Positions 11,696 to 20,717 of a DNA stretch of 64,000 nt are shown piece by piece. The position numbers were made by a program, and so were the translations under genes. Each line of letters starts with the position of its first letter. Position 1 is the first letter of the stretch. The notes beneath the pieces were generated by a model that saw nothing but the letters and a program-made list of their open reading frames with translations, did not search any database and was not told the DNA's origin. This DNA is from Candidatus Eisenbacteria bacterium (lineage in GTDB: Bacteria; Eisenbacteria; RBG-16-71-46; JACRLI01): contig JACRLI010000001.1 in NCBI GenBank assembly GCA_016235265.1, forward strand, positions 1 through 64,000, in the 5' to 3' direction.

Positions 11696-11720
11696 GCGGG
11701 TGGCTTCGAAACCTCTCGAA

Positions 11721-12299
11721 TCAGGTCACGGGAGTCTTCGGTGGACTCGGGGCCCCGCCGGGAACGGGCGCGGGGTCCGGGAGCAGGGAGCCCGACAGCG
11801 CATGGGCGATCGCCCGGAGCGCGGGGAAACGGGTGGCGAGCGCCTCGGCCACGATCGCGTCCGCGAGCACCACCGCCCGGGCGGCGTGCGACGAGCGCAC
11901 CGCCGGGCGGAGCTTGCCCGGGAAGAGCGGCTGCAGGAGCGCCAGGAACACCAGCCCGGCCAGGACCACGCCCTTCGCGGCGCCCAGGAACAGGCCGAGG
12001 AGGCGGTCCAGGGGCTCGAGCGCCTTCGGCACCAGGCCCCGGGTGCGTTCCCCCAGCCACTGGTACAGCCCCACGAAGAACAGCGCCACCACCACGAACG
12101 TGATCGCGCGCAGCGTGTCGTGGAAGCGGCCGCCGTGGCCGGGAATGAGCACAGATAGCTTGGGGGTCAGCCAGGCGCTCGTGAGCACGGCCAGGCAGAC
12201 CCCCAAGAGAAACACAAGTTCCAGCCAGAAGCCCTTGCGGAGCCCCGACACCGCGGCCAAGACCACGAGGACCACCGCCAGGACATCCGGCCAGTTCAT
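11721..12299 (-). CDS. cvpA: CvpA-family membrane protein
   Basis: 192 aa with about four hydrophobic segments. The N-terminus has the family pattern WPDVLAVVLVVLAAVSGLRKGF, seen here in overlapping pieces, and a middle stretch LFLGAAKGVVLAGLVF. CvpA proteins are inner-membrane proteins linked to colicin V production and envelope homeostasis; the activity is not known. It lies between rpsU and mutS2 on the same strand, 25 nt from each. Confidence 0.85.
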   Translation of the reverse strand: MNWPDVLAVVLVVLAAVSGLRKGFWLELVFLLGVCLAVLTSAWLTPKLSVLIPGHGGRFHDTLRAITFVVVALFFVGLYQWLGERTRGLVPKALEPLDRLLGLFLGAAKGVVLAGLVFLALLQPLFPGKLRPAVRSSHAARAVVLADAIVAEALATRFPALRAIAHALSGSLLPDPAPVPGGAPSPPKTPVT

Positions 12300-12324
12300 T
12301 CAGGCACTCGTTCGGAGAGCGCTG

Positions 12325-12516
12325 CTAATTCTCCATGCGACGCGCCAGGTTCTTGCGCTTCGCAGCGTTCAGCTTGCGCTTGCGGCGCTCGCTGGGCTTT
12401 TCGAAGTGCTGGTGACGGCGCAGATCCGCAAGGATGCCCGCCTTCTCGCACTTCTTCTTGAAACGGCGAAGGGCACTCTCGAACGACTCGCCCTCCTTGA
12501 CCCTAATGCCGGGCAC
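12325..12516 (-). CDS. rpsU: 30S ribosomal protein S21
   Basis: 63 aa, very basic, with the S21 pattern [19 protein letters not shown] followed by a Lys/Arg-rich helical tail. It is a small-subunit protein near the anti-Shine-Dalgarno region. The start is a GTG (12516) with GGGGGGAG six bases upstream. It is the first gene of the rpsU-cvpA-mutS2-dnaG-rpoD unit, and the promoter at 12607-12635 lies 91 nt upstream. Confidence 0.95.
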   Translation of the reverse strand: MPGIRVKEGESFESALRRFKKKCEKAGILADLRRHQHFEKPSERRKRKLNAAKRKNLARRMEN

Positions 12517-12606
12517 TCAATCTCCCCCCTCGGGCACTGCATGTCAAAACGGGATCGACCTTTGCGTTCGCGCACCCCATGGGGTAGGCGCGTAACTACC
12601 CGCTAC

Positions 12607-12635
12607 ATCGTAATCTCTGGGAAATGCCGTGTCAA
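12607..12635 (-). promoter_or_regulatory. Sigma-70-type promoter for the rpsU-dnaG-rpoD operon
   Basis: The minus strand reads TTGACA (12635-12630), a 17-nt spacer, then TACGAT (12612-12607). The predicted start of transcription is near 12600, about 84 nt before the rpsU GTG. Confidence 0.75.
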
Positions 12636-12766
12636 CCGCGGAGCCATTACTGCCGGCCGGAGGCGGCCCGGCCCTCCCCGCCCGCCCGCGGGCTGTGCCG
12701 GGACGTCGGGATGGCTCCATATCTCTATGACAGTGCACATGTTACACTCGCTTCCGCGAGCGGGCC

Positions 12767-13921
12767 TCAAGGAGCTCCGAAGGCGTCCCGGACCCGCTCG
12801 AAGAAGCCTTTGGTGGGCTTGGGGACCTTGTCCGCCTCCAGCCGGCCCAACTCCTCGAGCAGCTCGCGTTCGCGCTGGCTCAGCCGCGTGGGCGTCCAGA
12901 TAACCACCCGGACCAACTGGTCGCCGTGCCCCCGCCCATTAAGTCCGCGCAGCCCCTTGCCGGCCAGGCGGAACACCTTGCCCGACTGGGTGCCCGCGGG
13001 CACCTTCACGCGGGCCTTCCCCGTTAGCGTGGGAATCTCCAGCTCCGTGCCGAGGGCGGCCTGCGACACCGTTACCGACACCTGGCACAGCAGGTCGTTG
13101 CCGTCCCGCTCGAACACCTCGTGCGGGCTCTCCTCGAGCACCACCAGCAGGTCGCCGGCATGTCCGCCGCGTGGGCCCGCGTCCCCCATGCCCTGCAGCC
13201 GGATGTAATTCCCGGACTGCACGCCCGGCGGGACTGTCACCACCACCGTGTCCTGCGCCCGGACCCGGCCCTCCCCACCGCACTCCTTGCACGGGTGCGT
13301 GACCAGCTTGCCGGTGCCCCCGCAGCGCGCGCAGGGCGCCACGTTCACGAACTGCCCGAAGAACGTCCGCTGCACCTGGCGCACCTCGCCGCTGCCGTGG
13401 CACGCCGGGCAGCTCTCCGTGTGACGGCCCGGCTCCGAGCCGCCGCCGGCGCAGTGCTCGCACTTCTTCTGCCGCCGGATGCGCAGCGTCTTCTTCACCC
13501 CGGTGGCGATCTCTTCCAGCGAGACTTCCACGCGCGCCTGCAGGTCCGCGCCGCGCGCCTCGCCCCGCCGGCCCTGGCCGGGCCGGCCGCCCGCGAAGAG
13601 GTCCCCGAAGTCCATGCCGCCGAAGTCGCGCATGAAGGCGCGCAGCGCGTCCTCCATGTTGAACTCGGCCCCGCCGGGGAAGCCCTGCGCGCCGCCACCG
13701 GTGGCGGCATGGCCGAACTGGTCGTAGCGCGCGCGCTTGTCCGGGTCGCGCAGCACCTCGTAGGCCTCGGTGGCCTCCTTGAACTTCTCCTCGGCGCTCT
13801 TGTCCCCCGGGTTCACGTCGGGGTGGTGTTCCCGCGCCAGCTTCCGGTAGGCCTTCTTGATGTCGTCCTCGTCGGAGCCCCGCGGCACGCCCAGGACTTC
13901 GTAGTAGTCGCGCCGGCTCAC
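12767..13921 (-). CDS. dnaJ: Chaperone DnaJ (Hsp40)
   Basis: 384 aa. The J domain carries the HPD tripeptide (REHHPDVNPGD, about residue 33). A short Gly/Phe region follows, then four CxxCxGxG zinc motifs (CEHCAGGG, CPACHGSG, CARCGGTG, CKECGGEG) and the C-terminal substrate domains. It stimulates DnaK ATPase and delivers clients. The GTG start overlaps the grpE stop as GTGA. dnaK is not in the window. I see no CIRCE-type operator upstream of hemW or grpE. Confidence 0.97.
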   Translation of the reverse strand: MSRRDYYEVLGVPRGSDEDDIKKAYRKLAREHHPDVNPGDKSAEEKFKEATEAYEVLRDPDKRARYDQFGHAATGGGAQGFPGGAEFNMEDALRAFMRDFGGMDFGDLFAGGRPGQGRRGEARGADLQARVEVSLEEIATGVKKTLRIRRQKKCEHCAGGGSEPGRHTESCPACHGSGEVRQVQRTFFGQFVNVAPCARCGGTGKLVTHPCKECGGEGRVRAQDTVVVTVPPGVQSGNYIRLQGMGDAGPRGGHAGDLLVVLEESPHEVFERDGNDLLCQVSVTVSQAALGTELEIPTLTGKARVKVPAGTQSGKVFRLAGKGLRGLNGRGHGDQLVRVVIWTPTRLSQRERELLEELGRLEADKVPKPTKGFFERVRDAFGAP

Positions 13922-14496
13922 GGGACGGTCTCCCCGGGATCGGAAGTGGACACCACCACCCGCGCGTGGCGCAGCACCCGCTCACCGAGCCTGTAGCCCG
14001 GCAGCACGACTTCCACCACCGTGTCCGGCTCCACGCCGGGACGGCGCACCTGGAGGATGGCGTCGTGCAGGTCCGGGTCGAACGGCTCCCCCGCGGACTC
14101 GAAGGGAGTCACGCCGTGGCGCTCGCAGAACTCCACGAGGTGTCGGTACACCAGGCGGAAGCCGGAGAGCACCGGGTCGTCGCCGCCCTCGGGCGCGTGT
14201 GCCAGGGCCCGCTCGAAGTCGTCCCGCACGCGCAGCAGGTCGTCGAAGATCTCTGTGGTGCGGCGGTGGTTCCATTCCTCGCGTTCCCGGAGCGTGCGGC
14301 GGCGGTAGTTGTCCAGCTCCGCAGCGGCCCGCATCCAGCGGTCGCGATAGTCCTCCGGCCCGGGAGCGCCGGTCTCCACGGGGGCGCCGGACGCGTCGGC
14401 GGCGGCCGGTGCGGCCGTGCCGCCCGCCTCGTCGTCACGGGTTTCGAGTTCCGGAGCGTCCGGAGGTTTCACGGGGTCTCGGGTCACGAATGCCAT
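13918..14496 (-). CDS. grpE: Nucleotide exchange factor GrpE
   Basis: About 192 aa. The acidic N-terminus is disordered. A coiled coil follows (RAAAELDNYRRRTLREREE). The C-terminal beta domain is DPDLHDAILQV...TVVEVVLPGYRLGERVLRHARVVV, with the conserved GY and R-x-A-x-V pattern. It releases ADP from DnaK. The start is uncertain. The ATG at 14496 abuts GGAGG, while a GTG at 14487 has the same GGAGG nine bases upstream and could be the real start. It lies four bases after the hemW stop. Confidence 0.93.
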   Translation of the reverse strand: MAFVTRDPVKPPDAPELETRDDEAGGTAAPAAADASGAPVETGAPGPEDYRDRWMRAAAELDNYRRRTLREREEWNHRRTTEIFDDLLRVRDDFERALAHAPEGGDDPVLSGFRLVYRHLVEFCERHGVTPFESAGEPFDPDLHDAILQVRRPGVEPDTVVEVVLPGYRLGERVLRHARVVVSTSDPGETVP

Positions 14497-14500
14497 CCTC

Positions 14501-15688
14501 CTACCGGATGCCGTCCCCGGGCTCATCGCCGGGCAACGGAGGCAGCGCCGACGCCAGGTCGGCGGTCAGGGTCTGAGAATACCAGAAGCCGGCCTCGGTG
14601 AGGCTCAGCCGCCCGGCCGCGCAGGTCACACGGTCGGTGTCCTGGAGTCCGGCCCACTTCCCGGCTGCGGCTTCCGCCCCGGGGCCCAGCGAGCCCAACT
14701 CCACTCCCCCGGCGGTCCGCAGCGCCAGGAACAGCCGCTCCAGCCGCCGCTGCTCCGGCGTGGGAGTCTCGCGGCCCTCCTCGGCGTCGCCCCCGGCTTC
14801 GATGCGCCGGGCGTACACCCGGTGCGGGCGCACGTTCCAGGAACGGTCCCGGCCGTCGAAGCTGTGCGCGCCCGGGCCCAGCCCCAGGTACGGCCGGTCC
14901 TGCCAGTAGCCCAGGTTGTGCGCCGACTCGTGGCCCGGCAGGCAGAAGTTGGAGATCTCGTAGTGGCGCCAGCCCGCCCCGCGCATCCGGGCGCACAGGT
15001 GCTCGTAGTGCCGCCCCGCCTGCTGCTCCGACAGCGGGGCCACCCTGCCGGACTCGATCCGGCGGGCCATCGGCACGCGGGGGTTGAGCTCCAGGGCGTA
15101 GGCCGACACGTGATCGGGCCGCCAGGCGAGCACCTCGTCCAGCGTGCCGGCCCAATCGGCGTCGGCCTGGCCCGGCAGACCGAACATCAGGTCCACGTTC
15201 ACCGAATCGAAGCCGGCCTCGCGCGCCGCGTCGAACGCCGCCCTCGCGCCGCCGGCGCCGTGCCCGCGGCCCAGGAGCTCCAGCAGGTGGGCGCGCGTGG
15301 ACTGCACCCCCAGGCTGAGCCGCGTGACGCCCGCGGATCGCAGCGCCCGCAGCGTCGCGGGGGTGGCGCTCTCCGGGTTGGCCTCCACGGTCACTTCCAC
15401 GGCGGTGCCGGCGGCGCACAGCTCGCGCACCAGGCCCGTGAGCAGCTCCGCGGGGAGTTCCGTGGGGGTGCCGCCTCCGAAGTACACCGTGCGGGGACGC
15501 AGGCCTCCGCCGCGCCGGCGCCACTCCCCCAGCAGCGCGCGCGCCAGCCCGGCGTGCGCGTCGGGGTCGCTGCGCGCGATGGTGAAGTCGCAGTAGGGGC
15601 AGAGGGTCCGGCAGAACGGGACGTGCGCGTACACGCCCGCGGCCGCGGGCGCGCCGAAATCAGCGGACGAGGTTGAGGAGCCGCCCAA
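14501..15688 (-). CDS. hemW: HemW-type radical SAM haem chaperone
   Basis: About 395 aa. The radical SAM cluster motif CRTLCPYC (CxxxCxxC) is close to the N-terminus. YFGGGTPTELP and the SLGVQS motif follow, as in HemW and HemN relatives. The C-terminal HemW extension is present. HemW proteins bind haem and are often misnamed oxygen-independent coproporphyrinogen oxidase. The TTG at 15688 overlaps the lepB end by 29 nt. A GTG at 15637, just before YAHVPFC, would fit the usual family N-terminus but lacks a ribosome-binding site. Confidence 0.88.
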   Translation of the reverse strand: MGGSSTSSADFGAPAAAGVYAHVPFCRTLCPYCDFTIARSDPDAHAGLARALLGEWRRRGGGLRPRTVYFGGGTPTELPAELLTGLVRELCAAGTAVEVTVEANPESATPATLRALRSAGVTRLSLGVQSTRAHLLELLGRGHGAGGARAAFDAAREAGFDSVNVDLMFGLPGQADADWAGTLDEVLAWRPDHVSAYALELNPRVPMARRIESGRVAPLSEQQAGRHYEHLCARMRGAGWRHYEISNFCLPGHESAHNLGYWQDRPYLGLGPGAHSFDGRDRSWNVRPHRVYARRIEAGGDAEEGRETPTPEQRRLERLFLALRTAGGVELGSLGPGAEAAAGKWAGLQDTDRVTCAAGRLSLTEAGFWYSQTLTADLASALPPLPGDEPGDGIR

Positions 15689-16337
15689 ACCTCAGTCCCT
15701 TCGGGACGGGCCCGCCCAGGACCTCGCCCACGGGCGTGCTGTCCCAGGACCAGTAGATGAAGATGGCCTTGCCCTTCAGCAACTGGCCATCCACGTCGCC
15801 GAAGAAGCGGCTGTCCTGGCTGTCGTCGCGGTTGTCGCCCATCATGAAGAAGTGGCCCGGCCGCACCGTGAACGGGCCGAAGTTGTCGCGGGGCGCCACC
15901 TCGCGGGGGATGGTATCCGGGTAGATGTGGTGCACGTAGCCCTCGACCACCGGGGCGCCGTTGCGATAGAGCTGCTTGTTGCGCATCTCGATCACGTCGC
16001 CGGGGACGCCCTCGCAGCGCTTGATGTAGTCCTGGGAGGGGTCCATGGGATTGCGGAACACGATCACGTCGCCGTGGCGGGGGTCGCGGATCCGGGGCAG
16101 CTGGAACAGCAGCTTGTCGGTGAACGGCACGGTGATCTTCGCGCCGTAGAGGAACTTGTTCACGAACAGGAAGTCGCCCACCAGCAGGGTGTCCTCCATG
16201 GACGCGGACGGGATTCGGAACGCCTGGAGCACCACCATGCGGATGATCACGGTGAGCACCACCGCGAACAGGATCGCTTCGGCGTATTCCCTCACCCCGG
16301 ATTTCCTTCCTGCGCCCGCTCGAGCCTTGCCTGCCAA
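15660..16337 (-). CDS. lepB: Signal peptidase I
   Basis: 225 aa. One N-terminal membrane segment (about residues 18-38) is followed by the catalytic Ser46 in PSASM and Lys106 in YIKRC. GDNRDDSQDSRFFG (box E) follows. It cleaves signal peptides from exported proteins at the outer face of the inner membrane. The start is TTG, supported by AGGAGG five bases upstream. It sits 14 nt after lepA, the classic lepA-lepB pair. Confidence 0.96.
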   Translation of the reverse strand: MAGKARAGAGRKSGVREYAEAILFAVVLTVIIRMVVLQAFRIPSASMEDTLLVGDFLFVNKFLYGAKITVPFTDKLLFQLPRIRDPRHGDVIVFRNPMDPSQDYIKRCEGVPGDVIEMRNKQLYRNGAPVVEGYVHHIYPDTIPREVAPRDNFGPFTVRPGHFFMMGDNRDDSQDSRFFGDVDGQLLKGKAIFIYWSWDSTPVGEVLGGPVPKGLRFGRLLNLVR

Positions 16338-16351
16338 ACCGGCCTCCTGGT

Positions 16352-18154
16352 TCAGGGCTTGTCCACCTTGAGGACCGCGAGGAAGGCCTCCTGCGGGACC
16401 TCCACGCGCCCTATCTGCTTCATACGACGCTTGCCTTCCTTTTGTTTCTCCAGCAGCTTGCGCTTACGCGTGATGTCGCCGCCGTAGCACTTGGCGATCA
16501 CGTTCTTGCGCATGGCGCCGATGGTCTCGCGCGCCACCACCCGCCCGCCGATGGCGGCCTGGATCGCCACCTGGAACATGTGCCGGGGAATCAGCTCCTT
16601 GAGCCGGCTGGCGATGTGACGGCCCCAGTCGTGCGCCTTGTCGCGGTGCACGATCGCCGAGAGCGCGTCCACCGGCTCGCCGTTCAGGAGGATGTCCATC
16701 TTCACCAGGTCGGCGGCCTGGTAACCGCACGGTTCGTAGTCGAAGCTCGCGTACCCCTTGGACAGCGACTTCAGGCGGTCGTAGAAATCGAGCACGATCT
16801 CGCTCAGGGGCAGCGTGTAATTGAGGCGCACCCGGCGCGTGTCGAGGTACTCCATGCCGCCGAAGATCCCACGCCGCTCCTGGGCCAGCTGCATGATGTT
16901 GCCCACGTAGTCCGAGGGCACCAGCACCGTGGCCTTGACCACCGGCTCCTCGATCTCCTCGATCACGGTGGGGTCGGGCATCAGCACCGGGTTGTCCACC
17001 ACCGCCAGGGTCCCGTCGCTGCGCAGCACGTGGTACTCCACGCTGGGCACGGTGGCCAGCAGGTTCACGCCGTACTCGCGGCGGAGTCGTTCCTGGACGA
17101 TCTCCATGTGCAGCAGGCCCAGGAACCCGCACCGGAACCCGAACCCGAGCGCGATGGAGGTCTCCGGGGTGTACTTCAGCGAGGAGTCGTTCAGGATGAG
17201 CTTCAGCAGCGAGTCGCGCAGCAGCTCGTAGTCGTCGGTGTTCACCGGGTACAGGCCGCTGAACACCATCGGCTTCATGGGGCGGTATCCCGGCAGCGGC
17301 AGGGTCCCGGTGGCGCCGGCGTCGCACACCGTGTCGCCCACGGTGACGTCGCGCACCTCCTTCATGCCCGCCACCACGTAGCCCACCTCCCCCGCCACCA
17401 GCTCGGAGCGCGGCTCGAAGCTCATCTTGAAGTGGCCCACCTCGCCCACCTCGAACTCCTCGCCGTTGGACAGCAGCCGGATGTGCCCGCCCGGCTTGAC
17501 CGTGCCCTCCATCACCCGCACGTACACGATCACCCCGCGGTAGGGGTCGAACTGGGAGTCGAAGATGAGAGCGCGCAGCGGATCGCCGGCGTCGCCCCTG
17601 GGCGCCGGCAGGTCCCGCACCACCAGCTCCAGCAGTTCGTCGATCCCGGTGCCCTGCTTGGCGCTCACCCGCGCGATGTGCTCCGGGTCCAGCCCCAGGG
17701 TGTCGCGGATCTCCTGCTCCACCTCGTCCGGGCGCGCCGCGGGCATGTCCACCTTGTTGATCACCGGCAGGATGGTCAGGCCCTGGTCCAGTCCCAGGAA
17801 CAGGTTCGAAATGGTCTGGGCCTGCACCCCCTGCGTGGCGTCCACGAGCAGCAGGGCCCCCTCGCAGGCGGCCAGGCTGCGCGACACCTCGTAGCTGAAG
17901 TCCACGTGCCCCGGCGTGTCGATGAGGTTCAGGATGTACTCCGTGCCGTCGCGCGCGGTGTAGTCCATGGAGATGGGGTGTGACTTGATGGTGATGCCGC
18001 GCTCGCGCTCCAGGTCCATGTCGTCCAGGACCTGCGCCATCATCTCGCTCTTGCGCAGCGTGTGCGTCGCCTCCAGCAGGCGGTCCGCCAGGGTGGACTT
18101 CCCGTGGTCAATGTGGGCGATGATACAGAAGTTGCGAAAGCGATCCGGTGTCAT
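16352..18154 (-). CDS. lepA: Elongation factor 4 (LepA), ribosome back-translocating GTPase
   Basis: 600 aa, full length. GTPase motifs are AHIDHGKST (G1), DTPGHVDF (G3) and NKVD (G4). EF-G-like domains II, III and V and the LepA-specific C-terminal domain ([11 protein letters not shown] and the final Lys/Arg-rich region) follow. It acts on stalled or mistranslocated ribosomes. The ATG is at 18154. The open frame upstream belongs to the overlapping DUF5683 gene, whose stop forms ATGA with this start. Confidence 0.97.
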   Translation of the reverse strand: MTPDRFRNFCIIAHIDHGKSTLADRLLEATHTLRKSEMMAQVLDDMDLERERGITIKSHPISMDYTARDGTEYILNLIDTPGHVDFSYEVSRSLAACEGALLLVDATQGVQAQTISNLFLGLDQGLTILPVINKVDMPAARPDEVEQEIRDTLGLDPEHIARVSAKQGTGIDELLELVVRDLPAPRGDAGDPLRALIFDSQFDPYRGVIVYVRVMEGTVKPGGHIRLLSNGEEFEVGEVGHFKMSFEPRSELVAGEVGYVVAGMKEVRDVTVGDTVCDAGATGTLPLPGYRPMKPMVFSGLYPVNTDDYELLRDSLLKLILNDSSLKYTPETSIALGFGFRCGFLGLLHMEIVQERLRREYGVNLLATVPSVEYHVLRSDGTLAVVDNPVLMPDPTVIEEIEEPVVKATVLVPSDYVGNIMQLAQERRGIFGGMEYLDTRRVRLNYTLPLSEIVLDFYDRLKSLSKGYASFDYEPCGYQAADLVKMDILLNGEPVDALSAIVHRDKAHDWGRHIASRLKELIPRHMFQVAIQAAIGGRVVARETIGAMRKNVIAKCYGGDITRKRKLLEKQKEGKRRMKQIGRVEVPQEAFLAVLKVDKP

Positions 18155-19041
18155 TCCGCTCCGTGCGCGCTGCCGCGACGCCAGCCCACGCGCAGGCCCA
18201 GGAACGCCTGCCCGCGCCGGCCCGGAAGGGCCGTCACCGGTGTCACGTCGAAGTTCTTGAAGTGGGCATCCACGTAGGCGTCCAGCATGGACAGTCCGAC
18301 CGCGCCGACGGTCCACCAGATGAACCCGGCGCGCCGGTCGCGGGCGCTCTGCAGGGAGATCCCGATGCTCAGGCTGTCGTCCAGGGTGGGCGCGGCGCGC
18401 AGGCTGTCTTCGGCCCGCCCCACGTCCCGCCCCGCCGACACCGCCGATCCCGCGAGGTATCCCTCCAGGCCGGCGACCAGGACCGCCTTCCACCACTTGC
18501 CGTTGGTCAGCTGCCCCCAGCCGGGGAGCAGCGCCGAGCGCAGCATGACCGAGTACGGCTTGGGCCTAGGATACGCGATTGCCGGCGGCGGGGTCGAGTC
18601 GGAAGATGCCCCCGGCGCGAAGCGCGGATCGGCCTCGCCGGGCTTCTCGTAGACCGGGAACGCCACGGCGGAATCCGCTGCGGAGAGGAGATTTGGCGCG
18701 TGCCCGGCGCCACGGCCCGGGCCTGCGCCGGAGGCGGTGTCCACGGCGGTGGAGTCCCCGGGCAGGCTGTCCGGGAACGCCCCCAGGGTATCCGGATTGC
18801 CGGGCAGGCGGGAGGTCGGCAGCCTCAGCCGGGGCGGCCGCGGGCCGTGGATGAGGCCCGAGGTATCGGTGGGGGCGCGTACGCCGACGATGGCGGCAGC
18901 GGAATCCGGCGCCTCCGCCGCTCCCGAGGCTGCCGCCGCGGGCCGGGCCGGCGGCTCCCGTTCGGCCGTTGCCGCCGCCGGCACCGCCAGCGCGCAGGCG
19001 GCCAGCAGCGCCGGCAGGATCAGAAGATGGCGGGAGTGCAT
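18151..19041 (-). CDS. Exported DUF5683-family protein
   Basis: About 296 aa. A short hydrophobic signal ([12 protein letters not shown]) ends in a lipobox-like Leu-Ala-Ala-Cys at residue 16, so it may be a lipoprotein. An Ala/Pro/Asp-rich disordered stretch follows (about 25-150). The DUF5683 core is [18 protein letters not shown], hydrophobic helices, [11 protein letters not shown] and LDAYVDAHF. The function is unknown. The best ATG (19039-19041) is inside the 3' acceptor strand of tRNA-Sec. No ribosome-binding site is visible there, and the nearest other in-frame start codons (a CTG, then a GTG) would weaken or remove the signal. It overlaps lepA by 4 nt. Confidence 0.75.
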   Translation of the reverse strand: MHSRHLLILPALLAACALAVPAAATAEREPPARPAAAASGAAEAPDSAAAIVGVRAPTDTSGLIHGPRPPRLRLPTSRLPGNPDTLGAFPDSLPGDSTAVDTASGAGPGRGAGHAPNLLSAADSAVAFPVYEKPGEADPRFAPGASSDSTPPPAIAYPRPKPYSVMLRSALLPGWGQLTNGKWWKAVLVAGLEGYLAGSAVSAGRDVGRAEDSLRAAPTLDDSLSIGISLQSARDRRAGFIWWTVGAVGLSMLDAYVDAHFKNFDVTPVTALPGRRGQAFLGLRVGWRRGSAHGAE

Positions 19042-19125
19042 GGGAATCGAACCCACCCACGACGTGAACCACGCCGCACACGAGGATTTGAAGTCCTGGA
19101 GGGTCACCAGACCCTACCCACTCCC
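19028..19125 (-). tRNA. selC: tRNA-Sec(TCA), selenocysteine tRNA
   Basis: 98 nt including an encoded GCCA end, which is the length of SelC. It has an extended acceptor (GGGAGTG / CACTCCC plus T-arm), the D-arm GGGTCTGGTGACCC, anticodon loop CTTCAAA with anticodon TCA reading UGA, a long variable arm built on GCGGCGTGGTTCACGTCGT, and T-loop TTCGATT. It is charged with Ser and converted to Sec-tRNA by SelA using selenophosphate from SelD, whose gene ends 25 nt upstream. Confidence 0.95.
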
Positions 19126-19150
19126 GAAGGAACCACCGCGGCCTCCGGCA

Positions 19151-20221
19151 TCAGACCACCCGCAGGAGCTTCCGCCCGCGGCGCAGCGCCCGCCCGACGA
19201 CGTGCGCCTCGCGCACCTTGCCGCGCCGCAACCCGTCCAGCAGCCGGCCCAGCCGGGACCGCGGCACCGCGATCAGCAGCCCGCCGCTGGTCTGCGGGTC
19301 GCATAGCGCCCGCCGGAGCTCCAGCGGCACATGCGCGGCGAAGCCCGTGAGGGGTGAAACGAATTCCAGGTTGGCCGTGAGCCCGCCCGGGAAGCAGCCG
19401 GCCGCCAGGTACTCCTCCACGCCGGGCAGCAGCATCACCCTCGAGGCGTCGATCTCCAGCGTGACCCCGCTGGCGGCGGCGATGTTCCGCGCGTGGCCCA
19501 GCAGGCCGTAGCCGGTGACATCCGTGGCGGCGCGCGCGCCGGCGGCCAGCATGGCGCGCGCGGCCCCCGCGTTCAGGGATCGCATCAGCGCGGTGACCCG
19601 GCGCAGCAGCGCCGGCGGCAACAGCCCCCGCTTGAGCGCGGTGGTCAGCACGCCGGTGCCCAGCGGCTTGGTGAGCACCAGCACGTTGCCGGGCGCGGCA
19701 CCCGCGTTGGTGACCACCCGGCGGGGGTGCACCAGCCCCGTGACCGCGTAGCCGAACTTCAGCTCGCGGTCCTTGATCGAGTGCCCGCCGATGACCTCCA
19801 CCCCCGCGCGGCGCATCACCTCGTTGCCGCCGCGCAGGATCTGCGCCACCGAAGCGTCGCTCACGCCGGTGGCCGGCACTCCCAGCAGGCCCAGCGCGGT
19901 CACCGGCCGGCCGCCCATGGCGTACACGTCGGAGAGCGCGTTGGTCGCGGCCACCGCGCCGAAGTCGCGCGGCGAGTCCAGCACCGGGGTGAAGAAATCC
20001 ACCGTTTGCACCAGTGCTTCCGTGGCCGACAGCCGGTACACGCCGGCGTCGTCCCACGTCTCGGGGCCCACCAGCACGCGCGAGGAGGCGCGCCTCCGTG
20101 GCAGGCTCTTGAGCACACGGGCCAGGACCCCCGGCCCGAGCTTGGCGGCTCAGCCTGCGCACTCCACCTGCGCGGTGAGGCGCACGCGGGCCAGGTCGCG
20201 CCGGTTCAGCGGGCGGCCCAT
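19151..20221 (-). CDS. selD: Selenide, water dikinase SelD, itself a selenoprotein (in-frame UGA = Sec24)
   Basis: 356 aa if UGA at 20152-20150 is read as Sec. It makes selenophosphate from selenide and ATP. The frame starts with ATG 20221 and gives VRLTAQVECAG-U-AAKLGPGVL, which aligns to the E. coli RLTQYSHGAGCGCK core: U24 at catalytic Cys17 and Lys27 at Lys20. Ala replaces the second Cys. After the UGA the frame runs unbroken through VGPETWDDAGVY, DFFTPV, NALSDVYAMGG and CDPQTSGGLL, all SelD landmarks. Without recoding the protein would start at a GTG near 20116 and lack its active site. The start overlaps ridA by 16 nt; a GTG at 20185 is possible. Confidence 0.9.
20118..20152 (-). promoter_or_regulatory. 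Putative bacterial SECIS hairpin of selD
   Basis: Twelve nucleotides into the sequence after the UGA, CGGGCC (20138-20133) pairs with GGCCCG (20123-20118). The loop GGGGGTCCT can pair further (GGG/CCT) to leave an apical GGU. A stem-loop with an exposed GU about 20 nt downstream of UGA is what SelB recognises in bacterial selenoprotein mRNAs. Confidence 0.6.
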
Positions 20222-20610
20222 GCCTCGATTTCCACACGCGCCGCCTTGGGCAGCCCCAGCACCGCCACGGTGGAGCGGGCCGGCGGCGACTCGCCGAAGT
20301 GACGCGCGTACACCTCGTTCATGGCGGTGAACTCGCCCATGTCCGCGAGGAACACGGTGGTCTTCACCACGTTGGCCAGGGTCATCTCCTGGGCGGCCAG
20401 GATGGCGGCCAGGTTCTTCAGGGCCCGCTCCGTCTCGGCCTGCACCCCCCCGGGCACCATCTCCCCGGTGGCGGGGTCCAGGCCCAGCTGCCCGGCAGTG
20501 GCCACGGGCCGGGTGATGCCCTGGGGCGTGGCGTTGACCGCCATGCCCTGGCTGTAGGGGCCGATGGCCGCGGGGGCCTGGTCCGTCTTCACCGGTTGAA
20601 GGTTCCGCAT
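20206..20610 (-). CDS. ridA: RidA-family enamine/imine deaminase
   Basis: 134 aa, standard length. It has the family pattern AAIGPYSQGMAV near the N-terminus, the conserved Arg in PPARSTVAV (about residue 110) and a Glu in the C-terminal RVEIEAWAA. RidA hydrolyses reactive 2-aminoacrylate and related imines made by PLP enzymes. GGGAG precedes the ATG by five bases. Its end overlaps the selD start. Confidence 0.93.
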   Translation of the reverse strand: MRNLQPVKTDQAPAAIGPYSQGMAVNATPQGITRPVATAGQLGLDPATGEMVPGGVQAETERALKNLAAILAAQEMTLANVVKTTVFLADMGEFTAMNEVYARHFGESPPARSTVAVLGLPKAARVEIEAWAAR

Positions 20611-20658
20611 GGGATCTCCCGCCCGCGGAGGACGCGGGCGTCATCCGGGGCAACGGGC

Positions 20659-20706
20659 CGGCCGTCCCCGAAACGTCGGAAGCCGGCGGCTGTGCCGGGA
20701 CGGCCG
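20659..20706 (-). repeat. 10-bp inverted repeat downstream of glmS
   Basis: CGGCCGTCCC (20659-20668) and its exact complement (20697-20706) flank 28 nt. It begins 12 nt past the glmS stop. There is no T-run, so it may be a non-canonical terminator or an mRNA 3' hairpin separating glmMS from ridA. Confidence 0.4.
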
Positions 20707-20717
20707 GGCGGCCGCCC

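Noticed and set aside
12700..12766. Hairpin after dnaJ as an intrinsic terminator
   Set aside because: Only a 5-bp stem with no T-run; too weak to call.
20150..20221. selD as a pseudogene with a nonsense mutation
   Set aside because: The stop is exactly UGA at the catalytic Cys column, the frame is intact on both sides, a hairpin follows, and selC is adjacent. Sec recoding explains all of this better than a random stop.
19104..20237. A 377-codon open frame over selD in another register
   Set aside because: It encodes an Arg/Gly/Ala-rich sequence with no family features and runs through selD and into selC. It is a high-GC shadow.
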